Shown here in pieces: positions 43,101 through 53,443 of a DNA stretch of 64,000 bases. The first letter of the stretch is position 1, and each line of letters opens with the position of its first letter. The notes beneath the pieces were generated by a model that saw nothing but the letters and a program-made list of their open reading frames with translations, ran no database searches and was not told where the DNA came from. Made by a program: the position numbers and the translations under genes. This DNA comes from Undaria pinnatifida (Eukaryota; Sar; Phaeophyceae; Laminariales; Alariaceae): the NCBI GenBank assembly GCA_012845835.1, contig JABAKD010000016.1, positions 9,376,121 to 9,440,120 on the forward strand. Direction: 5' to 3'.

Positions 43101-46100
43101 ACCCCGCGTTGTCAAGGTCTATACTGTCTTTCTTATACCCGTTTTAATTTTATTAGGGAGCGGTCATTCAAGGGGTCAAACCGCGGTTTCAAGGCCTACG
43201 TTGTCTTTATTTTACTGGTTTTAATAAGGGGAGCGGTCATTCAAGGAGTCAAACCGCGGCGGTGTCTTTATTATACTGGCTTTAGTGTACGGGACGGTCA
43301 GTCACGGGCTCAACCCGCGTTTTCAAGGCCTATGTTGTCTTTGTTATACTGTTTTAGTGTCCGATACGGTCAGTCAAGGGGTCAACCCGCGGTTCCAAGG
43401 CCTATGTCGTCTTTAGTAGACCGATTTTAGTGTACGGGGCGGTTGGTCACGGGCTCAACCCGCGATTTCAAGGTCTGTGTTGTCTTTATTATACTGGATT
43501 CAATTCGGGGGCGATCCTTCAAGGGGTCAAGACGCGGCTTCAAGGTTTATGTCGTGATCATTATACTGTTTTTAGTGTACAGGGCGGTCTGTCACGGGCT
43601 CAACCCGCGCGGTGTCAAGGCCTCTGTCGTCCTTATTACACCAGGTACTGTTTTTAGTGTACGGGGCCGTCAGTCAAGAGATTAAACCAAGGCCTGCTAC
43701 TAGTAGCCTGTTTGCGGTCAGTCAAGCGCCAGTCCCGCGAAAACCTCCGAGAAACGAAATTCTCTCTCTGCCGGGGGAAACCGTCCGCATGGAGCAAATG
43801 TCGCGTTAAGGAGTGCAACCTCTTGCGATCTGCACCCGCGTTCTTGGAGACGAGTGCTTGAAATTTGGTTTGTTCTTTTTTGTTGCAATGGTTAGGGTCT
43901 GAAGGGTTATACCCCTGACGACTTGGTTGCAGTAATTGCGATGTAACTAATGATGAAGTGCGGTTGTACCAACCAGGGCTTTTCACACGTCATGACCCGA
44001 CCCGCGGGTCGGGTCAGGATGCTTTCACAATATCTCGCGGGCCGAGTCGAGTCGGGTCAAGGAGTGTTCGAACTGTCACGGGTCGGGTCAGGTCGGGTCA
44101 GGCGGTGTCCGAAATATCACCGGTCGGGTCGGGCTGCCCTGACCCGGCCCGAGCCGCGAGCAATGACCCGACCCGTGAAAATCCCTGGTATTTAACTTAA
44201 CCCCTTTGAGGCTTCGGAGGGATAAAAAAATGACAAAAAGGATTGACAATTTCAGAATCCGTCACCCGAAGCAGCCCAGGGACGTCGGGCAGAGTGTGTG
44301 TTCACTGGTGTGTTCGCTAGCGTGTTCGAAGCGCAACGGTAGGAGCTGTAACACTCAGCACGCACCGCGCTCTTATACTATTCACAGTATATTAGTACTG
44401 CTGCAGGCTCTTCCTGAATGGTTGATAATATCGTGAAAAATCTCTTGCTTTTGGGCGAAATTAACGCGCCTCAGAAGGGTTAACAGCAGAGCGTGAAGCG
44501 TGAAGTGTACGATAGTTGATGCTATGTACGAGTACGCGTGTGTCGTTCGCCTCTTCGCATTGGGTTCCGACAGTGACAATCAGCACCCCCTATCTATATT
44601 AGCGGCTGACGTTTCTCCGTGTGGCTGATGCTGCGATCGTCTTTTTTTTTCTCGTCGCTTTTTTTCCGCAGTACTATAATCACGTCACAGCAAACCCTTC
44701 TGAATCCCCATCAGGGTTGATTTAATGAATGTGGTGTCTTGATCGATATTTATGTCATCATGCTGTTATGCCCCCCCCCCCCCGTCTTCATCCCTTGTCT
44801 CCGCCCGCTGACGTGCTCCGTGAACATTTTTGGAAACCGCAGGCTGCCGCTGACGTGTATCGACATCGGCTGCGGAGCGGGGAGGGATGCGGTCTGGTTG
44901 GCCAAGAGAGGCTGGACGGTACGAACATAATTGTAGTTGTCATTGTTGTCGTTGTTGTTGTTGTCGTTGTTGTTGTTGTCGTTGTTGTTGTTGGTGGTGG
45001 TGGTGGTGGTGGTGGTGGTGGTGGTGTAGCTGTTGCTGTTGGTGCTGTTGGCATTATTGGTGGTGGTATTTTTGGTGATGGTGTTTGTGGTGGTATTGGC
45101 GCCGTTGGTGGTGGTGGTGGTGCGTTGTCGGTGTTGGCGTTGGCGATGGTATTGGCGGCGTTGGTGTTAGTGGCGGTGGTGGCCTTAGTGGTGTTGGTGT
45201 TGGTGTATCGTCGTTTCTCGTTCGTGATGTTCTGGTTGTTCTTGTTGTTTTTACGTTAACAAGCTTCACTGAGTTAATGGCGGTCGGAATGTGAGAGAAA
45301 TCGTTCCCGTTGGGTTTTTGTCTCGTCCTCACTCCCCCCTCTCCCCGTTCGTGGATGGCATTCGATTATTGGTTAGGTTACGGCTGTCGACTGCTGGAAA
45401 CAAGCGCTGCGGAAGACGGTTCAGCTGGCGAAAAGAATGGGCGTTTCAGACAGGTCAGAGGGCCGTCGCCCACCCTCCCCCTCCGTTCCTGGCCTGTCGA
45501 TATCCCCCGAAGGTCCCCTCATCTGTGCCTTGTTTTTTTATATCGCTCGCATTCTTTGTAGTTTTTGCGTTGTCTGCGTTTTTTGTTTTTGTTTGTTTCG
45601 CGCGTTTTGTTTTCTGTAGGTTGAAAGCCTTCCCGACAAGGCTAATCGACTTGCCTCGAAGCCTCCCCTCAATTTATTTTTGTGCCTCGCCTCTCTCGCT
45701 GAAGAGGCGCCGGTTTTCTGATCAGTAGTATTGTGCTTTCCCACAAAGTGACGCCGCGAGTACCCCCCCACACCTCGCCTGTTGCCCCTGCCGCGTCTTC
45801 AACCCTCCCCCTGTATGGCCATAAAACTACGGCTATGCATTATATAAGTACCTCCCTCCTCCTCACCCCTCGCCCCTGCAGTGTTCACTACTTCCTCCCC
45901 TCCCTCTTCTTGTCACTACCACGTGTAGGAACTCCCCCCCTCCCTCGCCTCTGCCACGTCCCCCCCTCTGCCCCACGCATCCCCGCCCCTGCCGTGTTTA
46001 TCAACCCCCACCCCCCACCTCCTCGCCCCTGCCCTGCCTACCCCTCCCCCCGCTCGCCCATGCGGAGTCCACCAACTCCCCTCCGCCCTGCCCCCTGTTG

Positions 46101-48580
46101 TGTTTACTATTTCCCCCCTCCCCTCGTCTCTTCCGTCCCCCCCCCCTCCTCCCCTCTCTCCCATGTGGGGTTGGTGTAGGTTGGCATCGACGCTGTAAAA
46201 CATGCCTCTCACTACGTGAGCTAGACCACCAGGGTACCTTTCTCGTTTTTATATTTTGGCGGTAACCGAGATGGCGGCCGAGTTAGATCATATTGTGCGG
46301 AGTGGAGAGCTTTAACTGCGCGCAAGGGGGGTGATATCACGTAGTGTGCATATGGTAAGGCACCCACTAGCCAGTTACATAGTATCCCCATTGCTGTCCC
46401 TGGAACTGGCCACACCAAAAAACAAACACATGAGTTCGAAGTTGCCATTTGATATGCAGCAAACTAAACGTAGGGTGCGGAAGTCCGCCTCACAAGTGGT
46501 TCTTAGTAGGATGCAGCTCACCCTCCGTGCGACTCGCTGAACACCTCACGGCGCTTCGCGCTTGGTCCAAGCGATGCCTGCCTGGTCGGTGGAAACCCGA
46601 CGTGCTCCGTCCCGGCATTGTAGGGGTGCGAGGGTCTATGGTCTTCAGACTACGGCTAATACGTACACCCCCCCCCGCACCTGCCGCTTGCACCTACCCA
46701 CCCGCCGCACACGCCTTGGCTCCCCGTTGTGTTCCACGTAAAGAGTGGAGGTCTTGCGGGGAAAGGTAAAGTATACCGGCGAGATGCTTTTGGCCGTCAA
46801 GGCCGAGCGATTCGAAGACTCGCAAACAGCAGCGTCAGCAACAGCAGCTAACGGTGTCGGGAGGGGGGGGGGCGGGCAGGATGTTTCCTTCCAAGCCGAA
46901 ACGTCATTGGTCGCTGGTGAGGGCGAGGACAGTTGAGGGTGGGTGGTGGGTGGGGGGGAGGTGGTGACGGTGGTAGTGGTGGTGGTGGTGGTGGTGGTGG
47001 TGGTGGTGGTGGTGGCGGCGGTGATGGTGTTGGCGTTGGTGATCGTGTTGGTGTTGGGATTGATGGTGGTGGTATTGATTATGGTGATGGTGGTGATGGT
47101 GGTAGTGGTGGTTATGGTGGTGTTGACGGGGCAGTTTTGAATGACGACTGGCGCGCTCAAAAGCGTGCTGATGTGTGTCGGTGATCGGCATCGTCGTCGT
47201 CACTGCATTTTGGTGTTTTGTTGTAGTTTTTCCGACCGCGTCGAGGCGTTTTTTTGTTTGTCTTTTGTATGAGCGGGACGATTGTTGATTGGCCAATTTT
47301 TTACATTGACTGCCCGTTCTTGTAGCCGAGCCCGTGGCCAGTCACAAGACATCGTCGACGTCCAGGGAGGAATAACATGAACATACATAGTGGGAAGGCA
47401 ATGGAAACCGAAAAATGGGATGAGCCATGTATGTACCTACTACAGTATACGTGTCGTGATGGTCTACGCTTACTTGCTTGTGCTTGTTCGATTTGTTGAA
47501 GCGTGTCTTTTATACGCTCGCGTCGAACCTTTTCCCACATCCGTGGGAACACCACAAGTTCATTGCCCCTTTTGATAAGAGTTCTGCTTGCTCCACCCTC
47601 CGTCCCCGCCCCTGCCCTACCTCACCCCCCTGCGCCGTCCCACCCCCGACCTGTCCTCCGCGCCCACCACAACGAAATACGATTTACTTTTCGATGACCG
47701 CTGTTCTTGCTTCCCCCCCCCCCTCTCCCTTCTCCCCCCACCTCCTTCTGTCTCTCCTCCCCCAACCCTCTCCCGCCCCTCGGCCCCTTCCTCCCCCCGT
47801 CATCCCTCCCCCTTCCCAGAAGAGGAAGACCGCGTAATCAGCAAGTCCACGACCGCCTCAGAGTACGGCGCGTACAGCCTCGTGATCGCAATTCGCTTTC
47901 TAGAGCGCAGCGCATTCGATACCCTTGCACGGCTCGTGGACCCTCGCGGCGGCTACCTTCTCCTGTCCACCTTCATCGAGGAGGACAGGGAGACTGTCCC
48001 GCGAGAGGGTGAAAGACATGAGAATGAGGCGCGGGCTAGCGATAAGGGCGGGAAAGAGGGGGGCGGAGGGGCGAAGGAGGGAAACTGTGAGGGTGGGAGC
48101 TTGGGAGTGGGTAGCGAGGAACGTCGGAGAAAGGGAAGGGGAGGCTCGGGCGTCGACAGCTTTGGACGCACCGGCGGTGTGACGACGCACGCGAGCCGCA
48201 TCGACGACAGCAAACGAGCGAATGGAGGTGGTGTCGGCGGTGGTGGTGGTGGTGGTGGTGATGTTAGTGGTGGTGTTAGTGTCGGTGGTGTTGGTGTTGT
48301 TGGTGGCAATGGCGGCGGGGTAAAGGTAGGCGGGGGCAAGAAGGGGAAGAAAGGGTCGAGTTCTGCAGCGGCGGCTCTAGCGGTTGCCGCGAGGGCCGCG
48401 ACCATGGCGAGGTGGCCGCACGACAGCCCCAGAGATCCGAAGAAGATTTTGAGGAGAGGGGAGCTCGCGCAGTACTTCAGGGACCGACACGGCTTTGAGG
48501 TGGTTGAGGATGGTGTAGATCGACTCCCGGATGGACGCCCGGTGGCATGCTTCCTGGCGCGCAGGGTGAGTGGCCAGTAA
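39911..48580 (+). CDS. Rhodanese-like domain fused to TehB-type SAM methyltransferase
   Basis: Seven exons join in phase across GT-AG introns: 39911-40041, 41049-41242, 42377-42470, 44843-44918, 45377-45453, 46744-46916 and 47820-48580, giving 501 residues. ATG at 39911 follows an in-frame stop directly; an upstream exon joining at 39947 is also possible. Residues 1-105 are rhodanese-like (VLDLRDKASF, then GSHNIPVDDLW) but contain no Cys, so sulfur transfer is unlikely. A linker (LFTPSPFL) leads to the class I methyltransferase: SAM-binding motif I CIDIGCGAGRD at 145-155, acidic strand-2 end VTAVD at 166-170, LVIAIRFLERSAF, GGYLLLSTF, and a family-typical DPKKILRRGEL...GFEVVED end (about 455-480). 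A Gly/Ser/Lys-rich insertion fills about 308-446. Family members methylate small thiols, tellurite/selenite or phenolic acceptors; the substrate here is unknown. Confidence 0.85.
40045..40115. repeat. ACA/CAA trinucleotide microsatellite
   Basis: About 20 perfect AAC/ACA units just after the donor of the first methyltransferase exon (donor at 40042). It may be the tail of a retroposed element, but no SINE S sequence adjoins it. Confidence 0.85.
40190..40350. repeat. Short tandem repeats with CAGATC
   Basis: Repeated words ATCATACAGATC, CACCTGACGAAA/CACCTGTCGAAA and TGCGCAGATCAT occur in two diverged copies of about 90-100 bp within the first intron of the methyltransferase gene. Confidence 0.6.
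40360..40720. repeat. Degenerate TACCGT hexamer array
   Basis: Hexamer-like words CCGTTA, CCGCTA, CCGTTG repeat for about 350 bp in the first methyltransferase intron, and again at 40975-41040 next to the acceptor of exon 2, where they make a pyrimidine-rich lead-in. Confidence 0.85.
41250..42110. repeat. G-rich intronic tracts (TCTGGGG-type)
   Basis: On both sides of the family Q copy the plus strand repeats words such as ATCTGGGG, GATTTGGAGGG and GGTCTGGGGGAG (41250-41450 and 41830-42080). Strong G/C strand asymmetry in a transcribed intron; quadruplex-prone. Confidence 0.7.
41711..41840 (-). repeat. Repeat family Q, copy in intron 2
   Basis: About 125 bases, inverted relative to 46530-46660, about 80 percent similar. 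On the minus strand it contains CACGGCGCTTCGCGCTTGGT, TGTCTGCCTGGTCGGTGA, GGCATTGTAGGAGTGCGAGG. Both copies lie in introns of the methyltransferase gene. No coding capacity or terminal repeats noted. Confidence 0.8.
42560..43725. repeat. 73-bp minisatellite in methyltransferase intron 3
   Basis: About 16 diverged tandem units. A typical unit has GGTCAGTCAAGGGGTCAAAC, CGCGGTTTCAAGG, CTATGTCGTCTTTATTATAC and TGGTTTTAGTGTACGGGGC; period 73 bp (42791 to 42864). Two sub-types alternate (GTCAAGGGGTCAA and GTCACGGGCTCAA), suggesting a higher-order two-unit repeat. Confidence 0.9.
43990..44180. repeat. GGGTC/GACCC pentamer-rich segment with inverted halves
   Basis: Repeats of GGTCGGGTCAG-type words on the plus strand are flanked by CCCGACCCG-type inverted words (about 43993-44005 and 44140-44180), so the segment can fold. 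It lies in the third methyltransferase intron. Confidence 0.75.
44935..45210. repeat. GTT/GGT trinucleotide tracts
   Basis: Runs of GTTGTTGTC, then GGT, then GTTGGTGGTGG in intron 4 of the methyltransferase gene. Frames through it give long Val, Gly or His runs and are not genes. Confidence 0.85.
45730..46175. repeat. C-rich pyrimidine tract in intron 5
   Basis: Repeated CCCCTGCC, CCTCCCC, CCACCCCCCACC words, strongly C-rich on the transcribed-sense strand. Non-coding. Confidence 0.7.
46530..46660 (+). repeat. Repeat family Q, copy in intron 5
   Basis: A plus-orientation copy of the unit inverted at 41711-41840, from CACGGCGCTTCGCGCTTGGT through TGCCTGCCTGGTCGGTGGA and GGCATTGTAGGGGTGCGAGG to TCTTCAGACTACGGCTA. 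Confidence 0.8.
46945..47115. repeat. GGT trinucleotide tract
   Basis: TGG/GGT repeats in the intron directly after exon 6 (donor at 46917). Confidence 0.85.
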
Positions 48581-49455
48581 AGAGGGAGATAAAAACGGGG
48601 GGCGGGGAGCGGGAGGGGCGGGAGAAGGGGCAGGAGGCAGGCGGAAGGGAGGGAGAGTGGGGAGGGGGCAGGGAGGGAGGAGGGAATAAAGAGGGAGAAG
48701 GGGGAAGTGGGGGAATGGGGACGGGGGAAGGAGGAGAGGGAGAGGAGGGGGGGGGGGGGGGGGGACCGGGATAGTTTTAGCTGGGCGCGGAGTGAGGTTA
48801 GCGGTGTTGGCATTGTTGCAATGGCAGAGGGGGCGGGACGGGCCGGGTAGCTGTTGGTGGGCGGCGAAGTTGGTGTTGTATGGTGGTAATTTCCATGTTG
48901 GAGCCCCAGGGATGTACAGAAGATATGCCCTGACGATCGCACTTCTTGTGCGTGGTCGTCGTATGTTGATTTTCGTCGTATTTGTTAGATGTGTTATTTC
49001 GTCGTATGTATGTAGGTTTTAATCGTGGCTGTTTACTGTTGGTGGTGTTCGTTCATCGGATGAGCTTGCGTCACGTCTGTGGTTGTGTAACTAAGGGGCG
49101 ATCACGCTTGCAATCGGGGTGCGCCGTTGTAGACCCACCGATGGAGAGGAAGGAGCGAAGGAAGGGCATCGAATCTCTTGGGCGTGTGGAAGAAACGATT
49201 CATCTGCTTGCCGGCCAAGAAGAGCCTACCGCGGTTGCTTGCTGCTGGCGTATCGAAACGCTCTTGGGGGCAGAAATTGCCTCTGATGTTAATGAGCGAT
49301 ATATGTGCCGTTTCCTCTTGCACGAAGTAGTGCTCTTAGAGTTATCCTTCCGTCGCGGCATTTCCCTTGTTCAGTGTTTACGCGCCTAATCCCCCCCCCC
49401 CCCCCTCCCAACCCTCTTTCTCCCCCCCCCTTCCCCCCCCCACGGTCGAAAAAAG
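48581..49455. other. 3' flank or last intron of the methyltransferase gene
   Basis: A G-rich purine tract runs from 48590 to 48770 (GGGAGG, GGGGAAGTGGGGG, a run of 18 G). After that the DNA is unremarkable to the C-rich tract at 49390-49442. No gene was recognised; minus-strand frames over the purine tract are low complexity. Confidence 0.5.
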
Positions 49456-49944
49456 TCACCCTTGGTGGTGAGCTCGCCGAGCAACGCTAGCAACGCCTCC
49501 TCGGCCGCGAGCCCCTGGAAGGACGATGGCCAACGCTTCCAGCAGCGGCCGCAGCAGCAACAGCGACGGCGGTGGGACTCCTCCGAGCCCCCCCTCGCGC
49601 CATCGCCATCACCGTCATCATTTCTACCCTCCCCACCGTCTCCTTTCCGCCTGCGACCGCCGCCTGGGCCGCCTCCTTCTACTACCAATACTAAGCCCGG
49701 TGATAAACTGCGCCGATCGCCGGCCAAAAGTTTCCCGTCATTTTCTTCGTCGCTCGTGAATCCCGCCGAGGACGATGAGGACAGCTACAGCGAAGGCGGT
49801 GGTAACGATGATGATAGTGGTGATGGTGGTGGTGTTGATGATGTTGGTGGTGGTGGCGGTAGCGGCCGAGACCTCAGCGAGATGCGGAGCGGCTTTTCTG
49901 GTGCTGGTTCGGAATCTGTTCGGGTTTTCAAAGCTAAGCACTGA
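49456..49944 (+). CDS. Candidate alternative last exon of the methyltransferase gene
   Basis: The frame at 49456-49944 (163 codons with stop) is preceded by a long C-rich pyrimidine tract and an AG acceptor (GAAAAAAG/TCACCC), and its phase 0 start fits the strong donor CGCAGG/GTGAGT at about 48564-48570 inside the last methyltransferase exon. Splicing there would replace the final four residues by a Ser/Pro/Gln-rich, then acidic Asp/Gly-rich tail ending VRVFKAKH. Such disordered tails are common in brown-algal proteins. It could also be a separate gene or a chance frame in GC-rich DNA; transcripts would decide. Confidence 0.35.
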   Translation, partial: SPLVVSSPSNASNASSAASPWKDDGQRFQQRPQQQQRRRWDSSEPPLAPSPSPSSFLPSPPSPFRLRPPPGPPPSTTNTKPGDKLRRSPAKSFPSFSSSLVNPAEDDEDSYSEGGGNDDDSGDGGGVDDVGGGGGSGRDLSEMRSGFSGAGSESVRVFKAKH

Positions 49945-52435
49945 GGCTAGGAGATCGCGGTTTGACTCCTTGACTGACCGCCCCCTTGATATGGCCACCT
50001 CGTACACAAAAACAAAGTACTACTTCGGGCGGAAATGCAAGGACCGTTTGGGTAGTGTCCAGTTAGTGCACCAACATCCCCTGCAATTTTTTCCCGGGTG
50101 GTACCATATCTTAAGGCCAAACGAGGAATCGAACCGCCCAAATCTACCGGTATCCTAGCATTGCTACCGCATATATTACAGCTCCAGCGAGCCTTATCGC
50201 ACCCCAAAAGCTCGGTCTCCAAGCGCTTCTGCTGCTAACCGCGCCGTGCCGAGGCTGCAACCAGGCAGCACCGTCTGGAGGCAGAGAGGGGGGTGTCTGC
50301 GCAGGGTGATGACGGTGGTGATAGGTGCGATTGAGCGTAGACAACGGAATCAAAAAGCATATCGGAAACTGAGAACCGAATTGGAATTTTGGTGGCGGAA
50401 CCGGAGACGGAAATATAAATGGAAACGGAAAAGCAAACGAAATTTCAAATGAACGTGGAGATAGAACTGGAAACGCACCGAGTTTGGAACCGGAATCGGA
50501 ACCGGGCTCGGAACGGGAGGCCACAAAATGGACGGAAGCGGAATTGGAACCGGAAGGGGAACGAAGACGGGGAAAACAACGGAGACAGAAGACAGGATTG
50601 GAACCGAAAACTGAAACGGTACCGGAATCAGCATCGGAGCCGGGAATCGGAATCGGAACTGGAATCGAAAACGGAATCGGGACCGAAAACAAACCAAAAA
50701 CGAAACTGGAAGTAGAAACCTTGCCGGAAACATGATCGGAATCGGAAACAGACGAACCGGGAACAGAAACGGAACGTATAGGGAAACGCAAACAAAACCG
50801 GACACGGGGACGGGATCGGCCGCAACATTTTTTTGTAGGTGTAGTTTTTTTTTTTTCGATTCGCTTTTGTTTTGTTTTGTTCTTGATTTCAGGTTTAGTT
50901 GGTTTTCTACGCTTCCGAATGTTTGCTTTTATTGTCTTCTTTTTCAGGCATGAGTAAACGTACCAGTATTAATAGTGTGAGGTTTGGCTGATGGTTGGAA
51001 ACGTCGTCGTGGTGTTGGGACAACTAGTTATGGGCCGACGAAGACTCTCCGCGCGACACGCTTGCCATACTAATGTATATGAAGTTCGTATACCAGGTAT
51101 GTGTGTAGGCCAATGGGCTTCACACTACATGCCTAGTACTGTTGTGCTGCAAATTGTTTTTTTTGTTTTGATTTTTTTTTTTTTGTAAGTCTGGGGCGCT
51201 ACCAGTCGTCCAGGCAACCCGGAAGTGTTTTGCTTTTTTTTATCGTAAGCCTGCTCCTGGTCGCCGATCGTTTTGACCTTTCTCGACTGGGCTAATTAAG
51301 CCTTTTCCTGGTGCTGTGAGAATGGTGTTGCTGTACATTATTTTCAAGTAATTCCGCGAAAACTTGGGTGCACCTGTGAACTACCCGTATTGTACACCTT
51401 TTGGGGGGACAGCATACACGGATTTAGGGTTGGGTCACGTTTGCAGTGTAAACAGGCTTATGATAACGGCATCGTTTGCTGGCGGAACAGGGACAAGGAA
51501 CAGGAAGGGCGGGATCTGGTTGAAGTGTGCGGGCGGGCCATAAGGACCGTGTACGTTGACGGTGCTCAATGGTTGGTTGTGTTGGGGGATTGGTTGGTTA
51601 GATTGTTTACTGGGATTTTGGTTGGCTGCTGTTGTTTGCGGTGCCCACGTCTCTCCCTCCCCCTGCAGGTGAAATAAAGCCTCACGAGGAACTCCACACT
51701 GCTACTGGTAATGGTCGCAACTGTAACCGTTTTTGTTTCGTCTTTTGCGCCGTGGGTGGTTCGAGAAGAGGGATAATAAGTAATTTGCAGCGACAGCAGT
51801 TGTTCAATAATTTGGTCTTTGGCTAAAATTTCAAAAGTTTTGAGGTCTCGTGCTTGATTTGTTTCGTTGCCTTGGACTCACGCGCTATCACAGGTCTCTT
51901 GATATAATGTGACCGGCGTCGCAGATTAGCTGTCGCTGTCTTTCTCTTGGTGTTGTGGTTGATGGTGATTCTGCGGCGCTGCCTATGCTGGTGACACGTA
52001 TTTGTTTCGTTGTCTACCTAATTTGGGCTGGTTGGTTCGGTGTATGTGTGATGTGATGACCGAATGCGAGCAGGCGCGGCCGCAGTGCATTGCACCGTAG
52101 AGCTTTGCTGCACTAACGGTCGGCGTGGAGAAATTTGGAACTCGCTCTCATCTCTTGTTCTTGCTGGTGAGCTAGCTGTGGGAAAGCTATTAATAGTACC
52201 GCTTGTTTGTTTGGTGACGGGTGCAACGCGAACATACATGCGTATGATATATCATACGTGCATGTTGTATGTAGCCCTCCGAAGTTCTGCGGGGTGATTG
52301 CAGGGCTTAGTATGAATCTGCGAGGTGCTTGTAAGGGCCGGCATGGACCTGGCACATCGTAGACTGACTCCCGATTTCACTTTTACATGTTTCTGGTGGA
52401 GGCATGAATTGCGTCAGCTGTGATATATGCGTGTA
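49945..52435. other. Gene-poor region with degenerate repeats
   Basis: No supported gene. From about 50330 to 50830 a degenerate GGAAACGGAA/CCGGAATCGG repeat gives long open frames on both strands that are not genes. 50830-51260 has T-runs. A B-box-like GGTTCGATTCC on the minus strand at 50125-50135 lacks a convincing partner A box. Confidence 0.5.
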
Positions 52436-52443
52436 CCACCTTG

Positions 52444-52555
52444 GGTTGTGTGTGTGTTTTCCCTGGGCTATTCCTCAGCTCCAGAGTGACTGGAGCCTGT
52501 CCTGTGACCACGGACTTGATTACGCGAGTTAATGTGAGAACAACAACAACAAGGG
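52444..52555 (+). mobile_element. SINE family S, 5'-truncated copy
   Basis: The plus strand carries GGGTTGTGTGTGTGTTTTCC, CTCAGCTCCAGAGTGACTGG, AGCCTGTCCTGTGACCACGG, ACTTGATTACGCGAGTTAAT and ends GTGAGAACAACAACAACAAG. The tRNA-like head is absent. This and the 54.5 kb copy define the 3' body of the family. Confidence 0.85.
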
Positions 52556-52559
52556 CTTA

Positions 52560-53320
52560 GTCGTACGAATAATATGATAGGTCCACCCTTTTGGACCCTA
52601 GGGACAGAGAGGTGAAAAAGATGAACTAAATGCGGTCTTATCACTCGCCTATTCATAGGAAAAGCGTGCCGTAGTAGCAGTAGTACAACACGGATCATGA
52701 TGCTGTGCGTATGACGCACTTCTCCCTACGTTGCCCTTCGGATACATGGCCTACCCCAGCAGCCCGGGGAATTTCGAGTTGCCAACGTTGTGAGCGCAAT
52801 GTGTTTCGGAAAAGTTTCCCTTTCTGGAGTGCACAAGAATAAACGGGACAGTTTCTCAATTTGAGGAGTCCTGTGGATGGAACCACAAATACCCCTATAT
52901 GGCAGACATCTATTGAGCACCCAAATGTTGGAGGAGTCGCTGTTAGGAGTAGGAGCGGTGCTCCGTCTCGGAAGGGACGTGCTTGGTGAATGGAAAAAGG
53001 TCGAAGGCAAGCAACAAATGAGAACCCCTCACCACCATATGGCTCGTTGGTCTGTTGCGCGCTCCTCCGCTCTGCGTGTGTGTGATATACGTAATTATTC
53101 CTATAGAGGGGCATAGCCTTGAAAAAGGGGCCTTGCGGACCACCATTCCCGACGTGGGTTTGTTCATTCGTTCGTTCGTTCGTTCGCGTCCGCTTTGTTC
53201 ACTCGTAGGGGAACCGCCTCCAAGCTCGATTTTCGGTCCTGGAAAACCTGAAACGCAAGCATCCACTCCAATGGCCATGTTTCGTCACCTTTGACTCCCA
53301 CGAAGTTTCAGCTCATTCGG
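52560..53320. other. Non-coding spacer
   Basis: No exon recognised. A short TTCG tetranucleotide run lies at 53166-53186. Open frames on both strands overlap at 52700-53290 without domain or splice support. Confidence 0.45.
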
Positions 53321-53324
53321 TGCC

Positions 53325-53415
53325 ACTTGCGCCGCTTGTTGAACACGACACATACAAATATACGTGAAAGTATGGTGAGTGGTGAGCTCATGCCTCCCCC
53401 CCCCATCCACTAAAA
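53325..53415 (+). mobile_element. Short poly(A) retroposon (family P), diverged copy 3
   Basis: The plus strand reads GTTGAACACGACACATACAA, ATATACGTGAAAGTATGGTG, a small duplication, GAGCTCATGCC, CCCCCATCCACT and an A-rich tail (AAAAAACAATAATAAC). It is about 75-80 percent similar to the 62.7 kb copy, hence older. Confidence 0.65.
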
Positions 53416-53443
53416 AACAATAATAACAACAAAAAGCATCTAT

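Noticed and set aside
44735-44842. Reading ADVLREHFWKP as part of the methyltransferase
   Set aside because: It is in the wrong frame for the following exon. The exon at 42377-42470 supplies the preceding residues in the right phase, so this similarity is probably chance.
44739-45259. Plus-strand frames rich in Val and Gly
   Set aside because: Produced by GTT/GGT microsatellites inside an intron of the methyltransferase gene; only 44843-44918 is real exon.
47953-48942. A 329-codon minus-strand Pro-rich frame
   Set aside because: It is the complement of the methyltransferase exon insertion and a purine tract. The plus-strand reading has domain homology and splice support.
50125-50135. A tRNA gene or SINE on the minus strand (B box GGTTCGATTCC)
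   Set aside because: No cloverleaf and no convincing A box at the right distance; a B box alone is not enough.
50246-50828. Overlapping long frames rich in Arg/Asn/Glu (plus) or Phe/Pro/Ser (minus)
   Set aside because: They come from a degenerate GGAAACGG/CCGGAATC repeat, with no domain and equal openness on both strands.
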